A stretch of 64,000 bases of DNA from JBCBKP01 sp038521625 (GTDB taxonomy: Bacteria; Planctomycetota; Phycisphaerae; Phycisphaerales; UBA1924), in assembly GCA_038521625.1 (NCBI GenBank), contig JBCBKP010000005.1, positions 72,141 to 136,140 of the forward strand, written 5' to 3'. The notes beneath the pieces were generated by a model. That model was not told the origin of the DNA. It was given only the letters and a program-made list of their open reading frames with translations, and ran no database searches. Of this stretch, positions 54,369 through 63,466 are shown piece after piece; the stretch's first letter is position 1, and each line of letters opens with the position of its first letter. A program made the translations under genes and the position numbers.

Positions 54369-56602
54369 GCCGCGCTCCGCTCTTTCTCGCTGTCCGAGCC
54401 GGAGGCGGCGGCCTTGCCGTTGCCCTGGTACTCGTGGGCGGTGCGGATGTTCCGACGCATGTATCCGCCGGCGGAGGCCCGGACCGCGTTGACGAGAACG
54501 CCGAGCATCTCGGCGCGGACCTCGCCGAGCTCGTTCCGCAGCCTGGCGACCATGCCTCTTTTCTCGGCGAGCGCCCGCACCACCATGATCGAAGCGTCGC
54601 ATCGGTTGGCCAGCGCGATCGCGTCGCCCGAGACGACGGCCGGCGCGACATCGATGAGCACGAGGTCGTAGAGCCCCGCGGCCTGCCCGAGGATTTCTCC
54701 CATCTGGCTGCCGGCGAGGCGATCGAAGATCCGGTGCTGCGGCGTGCCCGCGGGCAGCACGTCGATGCCGGGGGCGACGTTCACGATCGCCTCGTCCACC
54801 GTCGAGACGCGGGCGAGCAGGTCCGAGAGCCCGGGGGATTCTTCCAGCCCGAGGGCCTTGTGCACGCCGGGGCGCCGGAAGTTCGCGTCGATGATGAGCA
54901 CGCGCTGCTCGACGGCGGACGCGGCATACGCGAGATTCGTGATGATCGAGGTCGAGCCCGAGCCGGGCGAGGCCGGCGCAACCAGCAGCGTCTTCGCGCC
55001 GGCGTGGCGCATCCGCTTGAGCGTGACGGTGCACAGCTGGCGGAAGCTCTCGGCCAGCATGCCCTTCGGCTGATCGCGGACGATCGTCTCGAAGTGTTTG
55101 GGGTTCTGGGGGTCCTCGGTCGCCAGCGGGATCAGCCCGAGCACGCGGGTCCGCGGGATCAGCGCGACATCGCTCGGCCCCTTGATCCGCTGGTCGAGGA
55201 CCTCGCGGATGATGACCAGCCCGGCGGTGAGCCCGACGCACAGGAACACGCCGCCGGCGAGCATGACCTCGAACCGCGGGCTCGTCCGCCTGTCGCGAGC
55301 GCGGGCCGCCTGCTGGATCTGCACACGCGATCGGCCGCCCGAGGCCTCGAGCGTCGAGAGCTGCTGGCGGCGGTTCAGGATCTGCGCCTCGGTCGCCGTG
55401 CGCCGCTGATCAACGGTCCTGATCTCCTCGAGCGTCCGGGTCAGGTCCACCTGCTCGAGGCGCCGCTCCTGGAGGCGTTCAGAAAGATCCGCGATCTGGG
55501 CGTCCAGCTGCTTGCGCTCCTCTTCAAACTGCTCGAGCTCGGCGAAGAACAGGTTCTCGAGCTCGCGCTCCTGGAGGGCCGCGAGCTCGGATTCGGTCGC
55601 CTCGATCTCCCGGCGGACGTCCTTCCTCGCCCGATGATTCTCGGAATAGCCGCGCAGCTCGAGCGATCGCTCGCGCGTCTCGTAGCTCTGCAATAGGTCC
55701 TTCATCCGCGCGACCGACGGCAGCGTCTGCACCTGTGCGATCTGGAGGGCGGTGAACTGCAGCGCGCCGCCCTGTTCTTGATCGGCGATCTGCTGACGCC
55801 GGATGTCGATCTGCTCAGCGAGCAGGGCGCGGTCGTTGCGGGCATCGCTGAGGTCCAGCGTGATCTTGCGGAGCTCCGTCCCTGCCTCGCTCGCGGCCGC
55901 GTCGATGGCGTCGACGTCGCCATCGCGGATCAGGCGGGCCTTGTCCGCCTCGAACTGGGTCACGCGGGACTCGAGATCCGCGATCTGCGTGCGGACCGCC
56001 TCGGCCTGCTGCGTCTCGCGGGTGGTCTCGGTCCGACCCCGCAGCGTTGTGTACTTCTCGGTGATCAGGCTCGCGAGCACCCGGGCCTCGTCGGCCGAGC
56101 GCCAGCCGACGCTCATCGTGAAGAGCTCGGTGCCCTCGTTGACGCGCGCGCTCACGCGGGTCTGCAGATCCGCGATCGCGTCGATCGGGTCAACCCGCCC
56201 CGAGTCGGTCAGGAACCGCGACGCCCATCCGGGGACCAGATCGCCCAGGCGCGGGTCGCTGATCACGGGTTCGAGCACGACGGGGGACCGCAGGGTCACC
56301 ACCTGCGTTTCCATGAAGCGCGTCAGCTCGCGCTCGTCGACCCGGACCTCGCCCTCCGGTCTGGCCACGTCCTGGCCCGGCCCCAGGGCGCGGAACTGGA
56401 CGTCCGCGTGCCAGACCGGCGCGTACCGCCCAAGTACCACATAGGACGCGAAGCCGGCGAAGAGCCCGAAACCGAGGGCCCCGACGAGGAGCCAGATGTA
56501 CTTCTTCAGGATCTTGATCGGGTCGACCGCCGGCACCGAGGCGACCGCGCCGGGCGAGCGGGGCGCCATCGACGGGCTTCGTGGTGCGGGGTTCTGAACC
56601 AT
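54365..56602 (-). CDS. Wzc/GumC-like polysaccharide co-polymerase with altered kinase-like domain
   Basis: 745 residues. A first membrane helix (about 34-57) and a second (about 446-466) flank a long periplasmic region with coiled coils (about 195-435). After the second helix comes a BY-kinase-like ATPase domain (about 500-725). Its Walker A' (VLIIDANFRRP, 568-578) and Walker B (LVLIDVAPAV, Asp651) are present. Walker A reads SPGSGSTS, with Ser550 (codon TCG) where BY-kinases have the catalytic Lys (GEGKS/T). Tyrosines in the tail are few (GGYMRRN, HEYQGN). It should set polymer chain length with the SLBB export protein. Kinase activity is doubtful. The start at 56602 follows GAGGGAAG. Confidence 0.9.
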   Translation of the reverse strand: MVQNPAPRSPSMAPRSPGAVASVPAVDPIKILKKYIWLLVGALGFGLFAGFASYVVLGRYAPVWHADVQFRALGPGQDVARPEGEVRVDERELTRFMETQVVTLRSPVVLEPVISDPRLGDLVPGWASRFLTDSGRVDPIDAIADLQTRVSARVNEGTELFTMSVGWRSADEARVLASLITEKYTTLRGRTETTRETQQAEAVRTQIADLESRVTQFEADKARLIRDGDVDAIDAAASEAGTELRKITLDLSDARNDRALLAEQIDIRRQQIADQEQGGALQFTALQIAQVQTLPSVARMKDLLQSYETRERSLELRGYSENHRARKDVRREIEATESELAALQERELENLFFAELEQFEEERKQLDAQIADLSERLQERRLEQVDLTRTLEEIRTVDQRRTATEAQILNRRQQLSTLEASGGRSRVQIQQAARARDRRTSPRFEVMLAGGVFLCVGLTAGLVIIREVLDQRIKGPSDVALIPRTRVLGLIPLATEDPQNPKHFETIVRDQPKGMLAESFRQLCTVTLKRMRHAGAKTLLVAPASPGSGSTSIITNLAYAASAVEQRVLIIDANFRRPGVHKALGLEESPGLSDLLARVSTVDEAIVNVAPGIDVLPAGTPQHRIFDRLAGSQMGEILGQAAGLYDLVLIDVAPAVVSGDAIALANRCDASIMVVRALAEKRGMVARLRNELGEVRAEMLGVLVNAVRASAGGYMRRNIRTAHEYQGNGKAAASGSDSEKERSAA

Positions 56603-56738
56603 TCGGGGTCTTCCCTCGGTCGCTCGCGGTGTCGGCTCGTTCTGCTGTGAAGAACAACCCTAGATCAAGGGCCTGGCAGGGTATACGTCTTCGGCCCGGT
56701 CGTTGATCGGCCGCATGGGAAGATCGGTGAAGATTCGG

Positions 56739-59700
56739 TCACGCCCCGAGTTCCGCCCGCAGCGCCTCGATCCGGGTGGTCATCCGCTCAGCCCCGTCTT
56801 CCAGGAATCTCAGATTCGACTCGGCGACGCCGAGCAGCCGCGACGCCTCCTCGCCGTCGCCCCGCGCCAGTGCGATCCTGGCACGACCGATGACGATGCC
56901 GATCGAGAGGGATAGCTGGCGGGCGTTCTCGCCGGCCTCGACGAACAACGCCTCGGCCTCGTCGAGCGCCCCCGCCTCCAGGCGGATCGCGCCGAGCGTC
57001 TGCAAGAGCTGCGGAACGCGCCCGGCGATCTCGATCGCCCTGGCCGCCATCTCCGCGCCCTCGGCCAGACGCGCCAGGTCGACCCCGACGCAGTAGGCGA
57101 GGTTGTTCAGGATCTCCGCATCGTCCGGGAAGGACTCGAGCGCGAGCCGCCAGGTCGCTTCGGCGTCGTCGTACAGGCCCTCGGCGTAGTACGTCGACCC
57201 GAGGATGGCCAGCGCCTGGCGACGCACGGGGGGCGACGCGGCCGAGCCCGCGACCGAGCGGAGCGCGTCGCGGCCCTCGTTCTTGCGCTCCTCCGACTCT
57301 GCGAGCGCGGCCGCCCGCAGCATCTCGAGCCACTCCGCCTGCGCGGTGCCTGGCTCGAGCGTCGCCGACGCGCGATCGATGACCGCGATCTGCTCGCCGA
57401 GCGGACGCTCGCGGTGCGTCCGCCCGAGGTTGCCGATCCAGTTGAGATACGACGCCGGGTTGACGTCGAGCTTGCCGAACGCGGCGAGCATCTCGCGGTC
57501 CGCGACGTCGTCCCGCCCGCGGCCCGCGGCGATCAGCGCCCGGGAGATGTCGACGCGCGGCTCGCTCAGCGCGGCCTCGCCGCCGACCTCGAGGACACGG
57601 TCGAGCACACGCTCCGCCTCGCCCGACCGCGGCGGCTCCTGGTTGACGAGCGCATCGATCAGACGGAGCCCGAGGTCGAGCTCCGGCGACTCATCGAAGA
57701 CCAGCCGGGACATCGACGCCGACTCCGCCCACAGCGAGCGATCGGCGAAGACCTGGGCCGCGATCAGCGCCGGGATCGGGTCGTCGCCGCGTTCGCGGGC
57801 GACCTCGGCCGCCGTCCGCAGTGCCTCGCCGTCGCGCCCGAGACGGACGAGCTCGACCAGCAGCGAGACGAGCAGGTCGTTGGCCTGCGGGTTCGAGTCC
57901 ACCGCGTTCCGGAGCGCCTCGAGGGCGAGGGCGGTCTCGCCGCGCCTCTGCGCGAGGATCGCGAGCAGGCGGTGGGCCCGCCAGTTGTTCGGCTCGAGGT
58001 TGAGCGCCGTCTGCAGGTCCTGCTCGGCGTCGCTCTCGAGACCCTCGCTGTTCAGGATGATCTCGGCCCTCTGCACGAAGACCGAGGCCTGGTCGCGGTA
58101 CTTGGCGACGGTCGCGTTGATTTGACGAAGCGCCTCCTCGGTGTCCCCGGAGCGCATCGCGAGCTGGGCGGAGAGCATCGAGAGGGTCAGGTCGTCCGGC
58201 AGCCGCTCGATCGCCTCGGCGACGACGACGCCCGCGCGATCGAACTGACCCGAGAGGCTCAGCGATTCGGCCAGCCGCTTGGTGTACGTCAGCTGCGCGT
58301 CGTCCGGCGCCGCACCGAGAGCCCCCTCGTAGGCCTCGGCCGCCTCGGCGTGGCGTGCGAGCCGGAACAGCAGATCGCCCCGGAGCCGCAGCGCCCGCCC
58401 CCGCGTGCCCGGGTCGATCTGCTCGGCCTGGGTGGCCGCCGAGAGGGCGATGCGAGTCCGCCCGCGGTTGAGCATGAACTCCGACAACGCGAGATAGGCG
58501 CGTGCCTCCTCCTCGTCGGTCGCCGTGGCGGAGAAGATGTAATCGACGAACGTGAGGCGGGCCAGCTCGATGCCCTCGAACGTCTCGCCCGAGCGCTGCA
58601 CCGTGCCCTGCGAGGCGTAGAGCGTCGCCTCCATCTGCACGGCGGGGAGCTCGTCCCGCTCGGCGCGCAGACCGGCGATCACGTCCCGGGCGTCGTCCCA
58701 CCGCTGCGAGTCGATGTAGAGCGCCGCGAGCGCGTACCGGTTCTCGCGGTTGTCCGGCTCGCGGACCGCGCGGGACTCCCGCGACGAGATCGCCAGGCGC
58801 CGGCCGGCGGCGCCGCCCTCGCTGGCCTCGAGCGCGAGGAACAGGTCGTTGAACTGCGGGCTCCGGCTCGCGAACGGGCGCAGCCGCCGCGCCTCCTCGA
58901 GCGCCTCATCGTTCCGCCCGGCGGCGATCAGCGAGCCCACGTAGCGGCGGATGATCTCCGCGTCGTTCGGCCGGATCTCGATCGCGCTCGCGTACGAGGC
59001 CACCGCCTCGTTCAGCCGCCCGAGCGCCGACTGCTCCGAGGCCAGCAGCACGTAGACGCCCGAGTCGACGGAGGAGGCCTCGATCGCGGTCTGGTACAGC
59101 TCGATGGCCCGCAGCCGGTCGCCGCGTGCCGCCGCGAGCCGCCCCTGGAAGACGAGCGCCGTCGTCCCGGTTGGATCGACCTCCTCGACGCGCGAGATCA
59201 CCGCCTCCGCCTCGTCGTAGCTCTCGTTCTCGAGATTCCGGAGGAAGGTCAGTTCGAGCACGGTCAGGCTGTCGGGCGCGATCGACCGGAGCTGATCCAG
59301 GAGCGACAGCGCCTCGTCCGTGTTGCCGGCCGCCGCCTGGACGCGGTACTGGCGGATCAGCCGCTGCTCCGGGTCCTCGATGTTGGCCGCGATCAGCCGG
59401 TTGAGCGCGTCGAGCGGGTCGGTCGCCTCGAGCACCGGACGCAGCGTCGCGATCGAATCGTCGTCCGGGCGCGCCGCGGACGCGGCGCGGATCAGCGTCT
59501 TCGCCTCCTCCAGCCGTTCGGACGAGAGCAGGATCTGGGCCAGCTCGATCACGGGGCGGGCGTCGTAGTTGTTGTCCTCGACGAGGTCGCGGAGGATGGC
59601 CTCGGCCCGGCCGGGGTCGGCGGGGTTCACGCCGTCGCCGACCAGCGCCTCGCGGGCCGCGACGACACCGACCAGGATCGGGTCGCCGTCGTCACGCCGC

Positions 59701-61418
59701 CCGAGCACCTGCTCGATCCGCGTCAGCTGATCCCGGATCTGCCCGGCGAGCTCATCGTTCTCGCTCGACGCCAGCGCGTCCGACAGGAGGTCCGCGGCTC
59801 TGACCAGGTTTCTCCGGTCGCCCAGCTGGATCTCGGTCTCCGCGAGCTGGACGAGCAGGCGCCGAGAGAGCTGGCCCGAATCGATGGCACGCTCCAGCGC
59901 CGTGCGGGCCTGACCCAGCCGGCCCAGTCGCCGCGCCACGGCCGCCTCGCGGGCGAGGCCGAGCGGATCGGTCCGCAGCGCGTTGTACTGCGTGTACTTG
60001 TCGATCGCGACCCGGTCGTCGCCCGAGGCCTCGGCGATCAGCCCGTCGAGGAGCAGCAGGCTCGCCGCGTCCTCGCTCACGAGCGACGCGTAGCGATCGC
60101 GGGCCGCCTGCGATCGCTCGATCGCCATCTCGGAACCGGCGGTGTCGCCCTGCGCTCCCAGCGTCGCCGCTCGCTGGATCTCGAGCCGCGCGATCTCGCG
60201 CGGCGACTCGTTCTGGATCGCCGCGCGGACGCGCCCCGCGAGGCTCAGGCGGACGAAGCCGGACGACTCGACGGAGCTGAACATCTCGATCGCGTCAGCG
60301 ATCTCTCCGCCCGCCGAGAGGACCAGAGCGATCCGGTACTCGTACTGCACCGGGTCCATGACCCAGGGCTCGGCGCGGGCCTCGGCGACCGCACGCTGTG
60401 ACTCGAGCAGCTCGAGCGTTCGCCGCAGGTCGAAGCCGCCCGTCATGAACCGCTCGATCGCCGACGCCTGATCCAACAGGAACGGGTCTAGCTGGGTCTC
60501 GACGGCGATCGCCGCATCGAACGCGCGCCCGACGGCCGGGCGCATCTCGTCGCGCCTCTCCGCGAGCTGGCGGCGCCGGTCGTCCGGCGAGCCCTCCCGG
60601 TACAGGCGCGACCGCAGCAGGCGTTCGGCTCGTGCGCGCAGCCCCGGCAGGAGCAGCCAGGGCGAGTCCGGATCGACCTCGCGCAGCCTCGCCATCGCCG
60701 CGTCGGCGAGCGCCTCCTCCGCCACGGCGGCCCCGTAGTCGCCGCCGTTCGCGAGCGTGGCGGCGTGGGCCTCGTGCAGCATCGCGATCGACGCGAAGGC
60801 TTCCGCGTCCCTCGGATCCGCCTCGATCGCCGCCTCGAGTTCGGCGATCGCCTCGGCCCGGTCCTCGTCGCTGATGACGATCCCGCGCTGCGAGAGCCTC
60901 GCCAGCGGCAGCCCGCGGTACCGACGCAGACGCTGCCAGTCGCCGGCGGACGAGCCGATCTCGAACGCCTCGAGCAGGTCCGTCGTGCTCGCGACCAGGC
61001 CGTCCGCCTCCGCGCGACGTCCCGGGGCCAGCTGCTCGATCGTCTGGTACTGGAGCTCGAGCGTCTCGGCGATCAGCTCGAGATCGGTGCCCGCCACGTC
61101 GGCCGCGGCCCGCACCACCGCGAGATAGTTCGTGAAGGCCTCGTTGGCCTCATCGAACGACCCCGGCACCAGGCGCTCGGTCGCGCGCAGGTACTTCTCG
61201 GTCCAGACCGGGTTCTGGTTGTCGTGCCCGAGGGCCCGCTCGTACAGACGCTGCGCCTCGGAGTAGTCGCCGGCCTCCATCGCCGCGTCGCCGAGCGCCT
61301 CGTAGTCCGAGCCGGTCTTGATGAACAGCGCCGCGTAGACGCCGATCGCGCCGAGGCAGAGCGCCGCGACGACCGACGCGAGGATGATCACGAACTTCGT
61401 GTTAACCCGAGCCGCCAT
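56739..61418 (-). CDS. Giant TPR-repeat protein with one membrane anchor
   Basis: 1559 residues. One N-terminal membrane helix (about 9-31, FVIILASVVAALCLGAIGVY) is followed by tens of tetratricopeptide repeats over the rest of the chain. Typical units are YEALGDAAMEAGDYSEAQRL, ALLYIDSQRWDDARDVIAGL and GAIRLEAGALDEAEALFVEA. The residues between are Glu-, Ala- and Arg-rich. It stands between the EpsI and Wzc-like genes, the place where exosortase loci often carry a TPR protein (PrsT-like). It probably scaffolds export or surface assembly in the periplasm. The ATG at 61418 follows GGAG at 8 bases. The start of the Wzc-like gene is 136 bases downstream. Confidence 0.88.
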   Translation of the reverse strand: MAARVNTKFVIILASVVAALCLGAIGVYAALFIKTGSDYEALGDAAMEAGDYSEAQRLYERALGHDNQNPVWTEKYLRATERLVPGSFDEANEAFTNYLAVVRAAADVAGTDLELIAETLELQYQTIEQLAPGRRAEADGLVASTTDLLEAFEIGSSAGDWQRLRRYRGLPLARLSQRGIVISDEDRAEAIAELEAAIEADPRDAEAFASIAMLHEAHAATLANGGDYGAAVAEEALADAAMARLREVDPDSPWLLLPGLRARAERLLRSRLYREGSPDDRRRQLAERRDEMRPAVGRAFDAAIAVETQLDPFLLDQASAIERFMTGGFDLRRTLELLESQRAVAEARAEPWVMDPVQYEYRIALVLSAGGEIADAIEMFSSVESSGFVRLSLAGRVRAAIQNESPREIARLEIQRAATLGAQGDTAGSEMAIERSQAARDRYASLVSEDAASLLLLDGLIAEASGDDRVAIDKYTQYNALRTDPLGLAREAAVARRLGRLGQARTALERAIDSGQLSRRLLVQLAETEIQLGDRRNLVRAADLLSDALASSENDELAGQIRDQLTRIEQVLGRRDDGDPILVGVVAAREALVGDGVNPADPGRAEAILRDLVEDNNYDARPVIELAQILLSSERLEEAKTLIRAASAARPDDDSIATLRPVLEATDPLDALNRLIAANIEDPEQRLIRQYRVQAAAGNTDEALSLLDQLRSIAPDSLTVLELTFLRNLENESYDEAEAVISRVEEVDPTGTTALVFQGRLAAARGDRLRAIELYQTAIEASSVDSGVYVLLASEQSALGRLNEAVASYASAIEIRPNDAEIIRRYVGSLIAAGRNDEALEEARRLRPFASRSPQFNDLFLALEASEGGAAGRRLAISSRESRAVREPDNRENRYALAALYIDSQRWDDARDVIAGLRAERDELPAVQMEATLYASQGTVQRSGETFEGIELARLTFVDYIFSATATDEEEARAYLALSEFMLNRGRTRIALSAATQAEQIDPGTRGRALRLRGDLLFRLARHAEAAEAYEGALGAAPDDAQLTYTKRLAESLSLSGQFDRAGVVVAEAIERLPDDLTLSMLSAQLAMRSGDTEEALRQINATVAKYRDQASVFVQRAEIILNSEGLESDAEQDLQTALNLEPNNWRAHRLLAILAQRRGETALALEALRNAVDSNPQANDLLVSLLVELVRLGRDGEALRTAAEVARERGDDPIPALIAAQVFADRSLWAESASMSRLVFDESPELDLGLRLIDALVNQEPPRSGEAERVLDRVLEVGGEAALSEPRVDISRALIAAGRGRDDVADREMLAAFGKLDVNPASYLNWIGNLGRTHRERPLGEQIAVIDRASATLEPGTAQAEWLEMLRAAALAESEERKNEGRDALRSVAGSAASPPVRRQALAILGSTYYAEGLYDDAEATWRLALESFPDDAEILNNLAYCVGVDLARLAEGAEMAARAIEIAGRVPQLLQTLGAIRLEAGALDEAEALFVEAGENARQLSLSIGIVIGRARIALARGDGEEASRLLGVAESNLRFLEDGAERMTTRIEALRAELGA

Positions 61419-61498
61419 GTCTCGTCTCCACGCGGCCTCCGCCGCTTAATCCCCACCGCGGCCCCCCGCGGCTCTCGCCGATTCGCGGCGCCGGCCGC

Positions 61499-62410
61499 TC
61501 AGCCCACTCCGCCGTTCTCCGCCGTCGCCGGGTGCTCCCCGCGCACGACGTCGGCCCAGTCCGGTACGCATCGCATGATCTCGGGGAGCAGGTCGTCGAG
61601 CAGGTCCGCGACGACCTCGCCGTACCGCTCGAGCCCGAGCGCCCCGGGCGCGTTCACCTGAACCTTGAGGTAGTACGCGTGCTCGCTCGTGGCATCGAAC
61701 GCGAGCTTCCGCACCTCCTCGGCGTCCGGGACCGTCCCGCCGTTGGCGATGAAGAAGTACCCCGACATCACGCCTATGCCGTCCGCGGTCTCGAACTCGC
61801 TCACCCGCACGTAGATCGGGTTCTCCGGGCCGATCTCACGCGGGAGGTTCACGCGCATCCCGGGCGCGTCCGAGTACAGATTGCTCGTCCGCGCGGTGTA
61901 GAGGGTGCCCAGGTCGCCGACGATCTCGCGCGGCGCGCCCGCCTCGGCGGTCAGCCCCGCCCCCGCGATCCACCCCGAGGTGTCCATCGGCAGCGCGATG
62001 TACCGCGACGCGCTGACCTTGCTCATCCCGCCGCCGACGAAGCACCGCTCGGGCACGTGCGGCACCGTGTCCACCTCTTCGGTGTAGTACGCCGCGTGCA
62101 GCTCGACCTCGACCGTCGGCAGGTCTCCGAGCGCCGACTTGCGCCGGTACTTCCTGGTCAGGTAGTTCTCGGTGCCCAGCTCCTCGACGATCTCCTTCGA
62201 GACGATCTGATCGCTCGCCGAGCGGGCCCAGTTCGCGGTCTCGGTCGGCAGCGCGACGAGCCGCCGGTTGTCCGCCGGGTAGATCGCCGCCTTCTCCAAT
62301 CGGATGCCGTACGCGCGAACCACGCCGCGCAGCCCGACCGCCGAGACCAGAAGCGTCGCCGCCGCGACCACCACCGCGACCTGCCTCGAGACGCCGTTCG
62401 ACACGCTCAC
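61499..62410 (-). CDS. epsI: Exosortase-associated protein EpsI
   Basis: 303 residues. A membrane helix lies near 10-30 (VAVVVAAATLLVSAVGLRGV). The EpsI family block is HVPERCFVGGGM with His118 and Cys123, plus the downstream VRVSEFETADGIGVMSGYFF and AYYLKVQVNAPG. EpsI is found with exosortases, sometimes fused to them. Its conserved His and Cys suggest a catalytic or chaperone-like role, not established. The ATG overlaps the stop of the exosortase gene (ATGA). Confidence 0.9.
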   Translation of the reverse strand: MSVSNGVSRQVAVVVAAATLLVSAVGLRGVVRAYGIRLEKAAIYPADNRRLVALPTETANWARSASDQIVSKEIVEELGTENYLTRKYRRKSALGDLPTVEVELHAAYYTEEVDTVPHVPERCFVGGGMSKVSASRYIALPMDTSGWIAGAGLTAEAGAPREIVGDLGTLYTARTSNLYSDAPGMRVNLPREIGPENPIYVRVSEFETADGIGVMSGYFFIANGGTVPDAEEVRKLAFDATSEHAYYLKVQVNAPGALGLERYGEVVADLLDDLLPEIMRCVPDWADVVRGEHPATAENGGVG

Positions 62411-63360
62411 GACTCACCTCCCCCGGGATCGCGGACGATCTTCTTGAGCGCCCAGACGACCGCGAAGAACAGACCGATCGACGGGATCAGCAGGATCGTC
62501 CCGATCAGCGTGTGCGCGTCGCCCGAGGCAAGGTCCGGGTCGCCCAGCGAGACCAGACCGAGGACCGAGACGCGGATGATGTTCATGCCGAGCGCGATCG
62601 GCCCGGCCAGCAGCAGCAGCGCGATGCGCTGCCACCAGAGCGAGCACGACGTCATGCCGAACGCCCCCGCCAGCGCGTAAAACGCCACGACCATCCGCAT
62701 GCCGCTGCACGCGTCAGCCACGTTCATCGGGATCGGCTCGCCCCCGGCCGGGAGCATCCGGATGATGTTCCCGTCGCGCTCCACGCCGAAGCCCGTGATC
62801 TGCCCGATCACCGCGAGCACGACCTCCGAGCCGCTGCTCGCGATCTGCTTGAGCTTGAAGGTGATCTCGAGCATCCACGCCTCCGGCAGCGTGATCGCAA
62901 AGCCGAGGAACAGCAGCGGGATGAACAGCGCCCGCATCGCCGCGGGGCCGAGAAGGAAAAGCACCGCGCCGTAGAGCGTCAGCAGCATCGCCACGCCCTC
63001 GGGGAAGTGGCTCCGCACGCCCACGACCACGAAGAAGTACGCGACGATCCCGACGAGCAGCGGCGTCACCGCCGGCCAGAACGGACGCCAGTCGATCGCG
63101 GCGAGAAGGTGACGGCGCTGCCACACCAGGAAGCCCGAGATAATCGGCACGAAATACGCGTGCCCCCAGTCCTCGAAATGGCTCAGGCTCGTGTTGTGCT
63201 GGCGGATCAGCGTCCTGGAGAACAGCGCGATGAACGGCAGGCTCAGCACTGCCGCGGCGATCAGCCCGCGACGGGACGCCAGGCTCGCGACCGAGACATC
63301 CAGACCCCGACCGCCGCCGGACCCGACCCCTACCGGGCGAGATGAATCAACCGTGGTCAA
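62407..63360 (-). CDS. Exosortase (XrtA-like, exosortase/archaeosortase family)
   Basis: 317 residues with about eight membrane helices. The catalytic set is clear: Cys218 in NVADACSGMRMVV (ACSG.R), Arg263 in LGMNIIRVSVLG and His283 in SGDAHTLIG. Exosortases cut the PEP-CTERM-type signal of surface proteins and work with extracellular polysaccharide. No PEP-CTERM protein is recognisable in this window, so its substrates lie elsewhere. The gene overlaps epsI by four bases. The ATG at 63360 starts 106 bases after the SLBB export gene on the same strand. Confidence 0.93.
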   Translation of the reverse strand: MTTVDSSRPVGVGSGGGRGLDVSVASLASRRGLIAAAVLSLPFIALFSRTLIRQHNTSLSHFEDWGHAYFVPIISGFLVWQRRHLLAAIDWRPFWPAVTPLLVGIVAYFFVVVGVRSHFPEGVAMLLTLYGAVLFLLGPAAMRALFIPLLFLGFAITLPEAWMLEITFKLKQIASSGSEVVLAVIGQITGFGVERDGNIIRMLPAGGEPIPMNVADACSGMRMVVAFYALAGAFGMTSCSLWWQRIALLLLAGPIALGMNIIRVSVLGLVSLGDPDLASGDAHTLIGTILLIPSIGLFFAVVWALKKIVRDPGGGES

Positions 63361-63466
63361 GGCGGCTCCAACCCAACGGACCAGCGCGCAGAACGAGGCA
63401 GGGCCAACTGTACGCGGAGCCCGTTGGGAAGTTCGCCGAGCCCGGGCGCATCACGATGCCCCCGGG

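Noticed and set aside
57414..60401. Plus-strand ORF of 995 codons opposite the TPR gene
   Set aside because: Antisense shadow; Arg/Gln/Leu-rich with no domain, and the minus-strand TPR frame is clearly coding.
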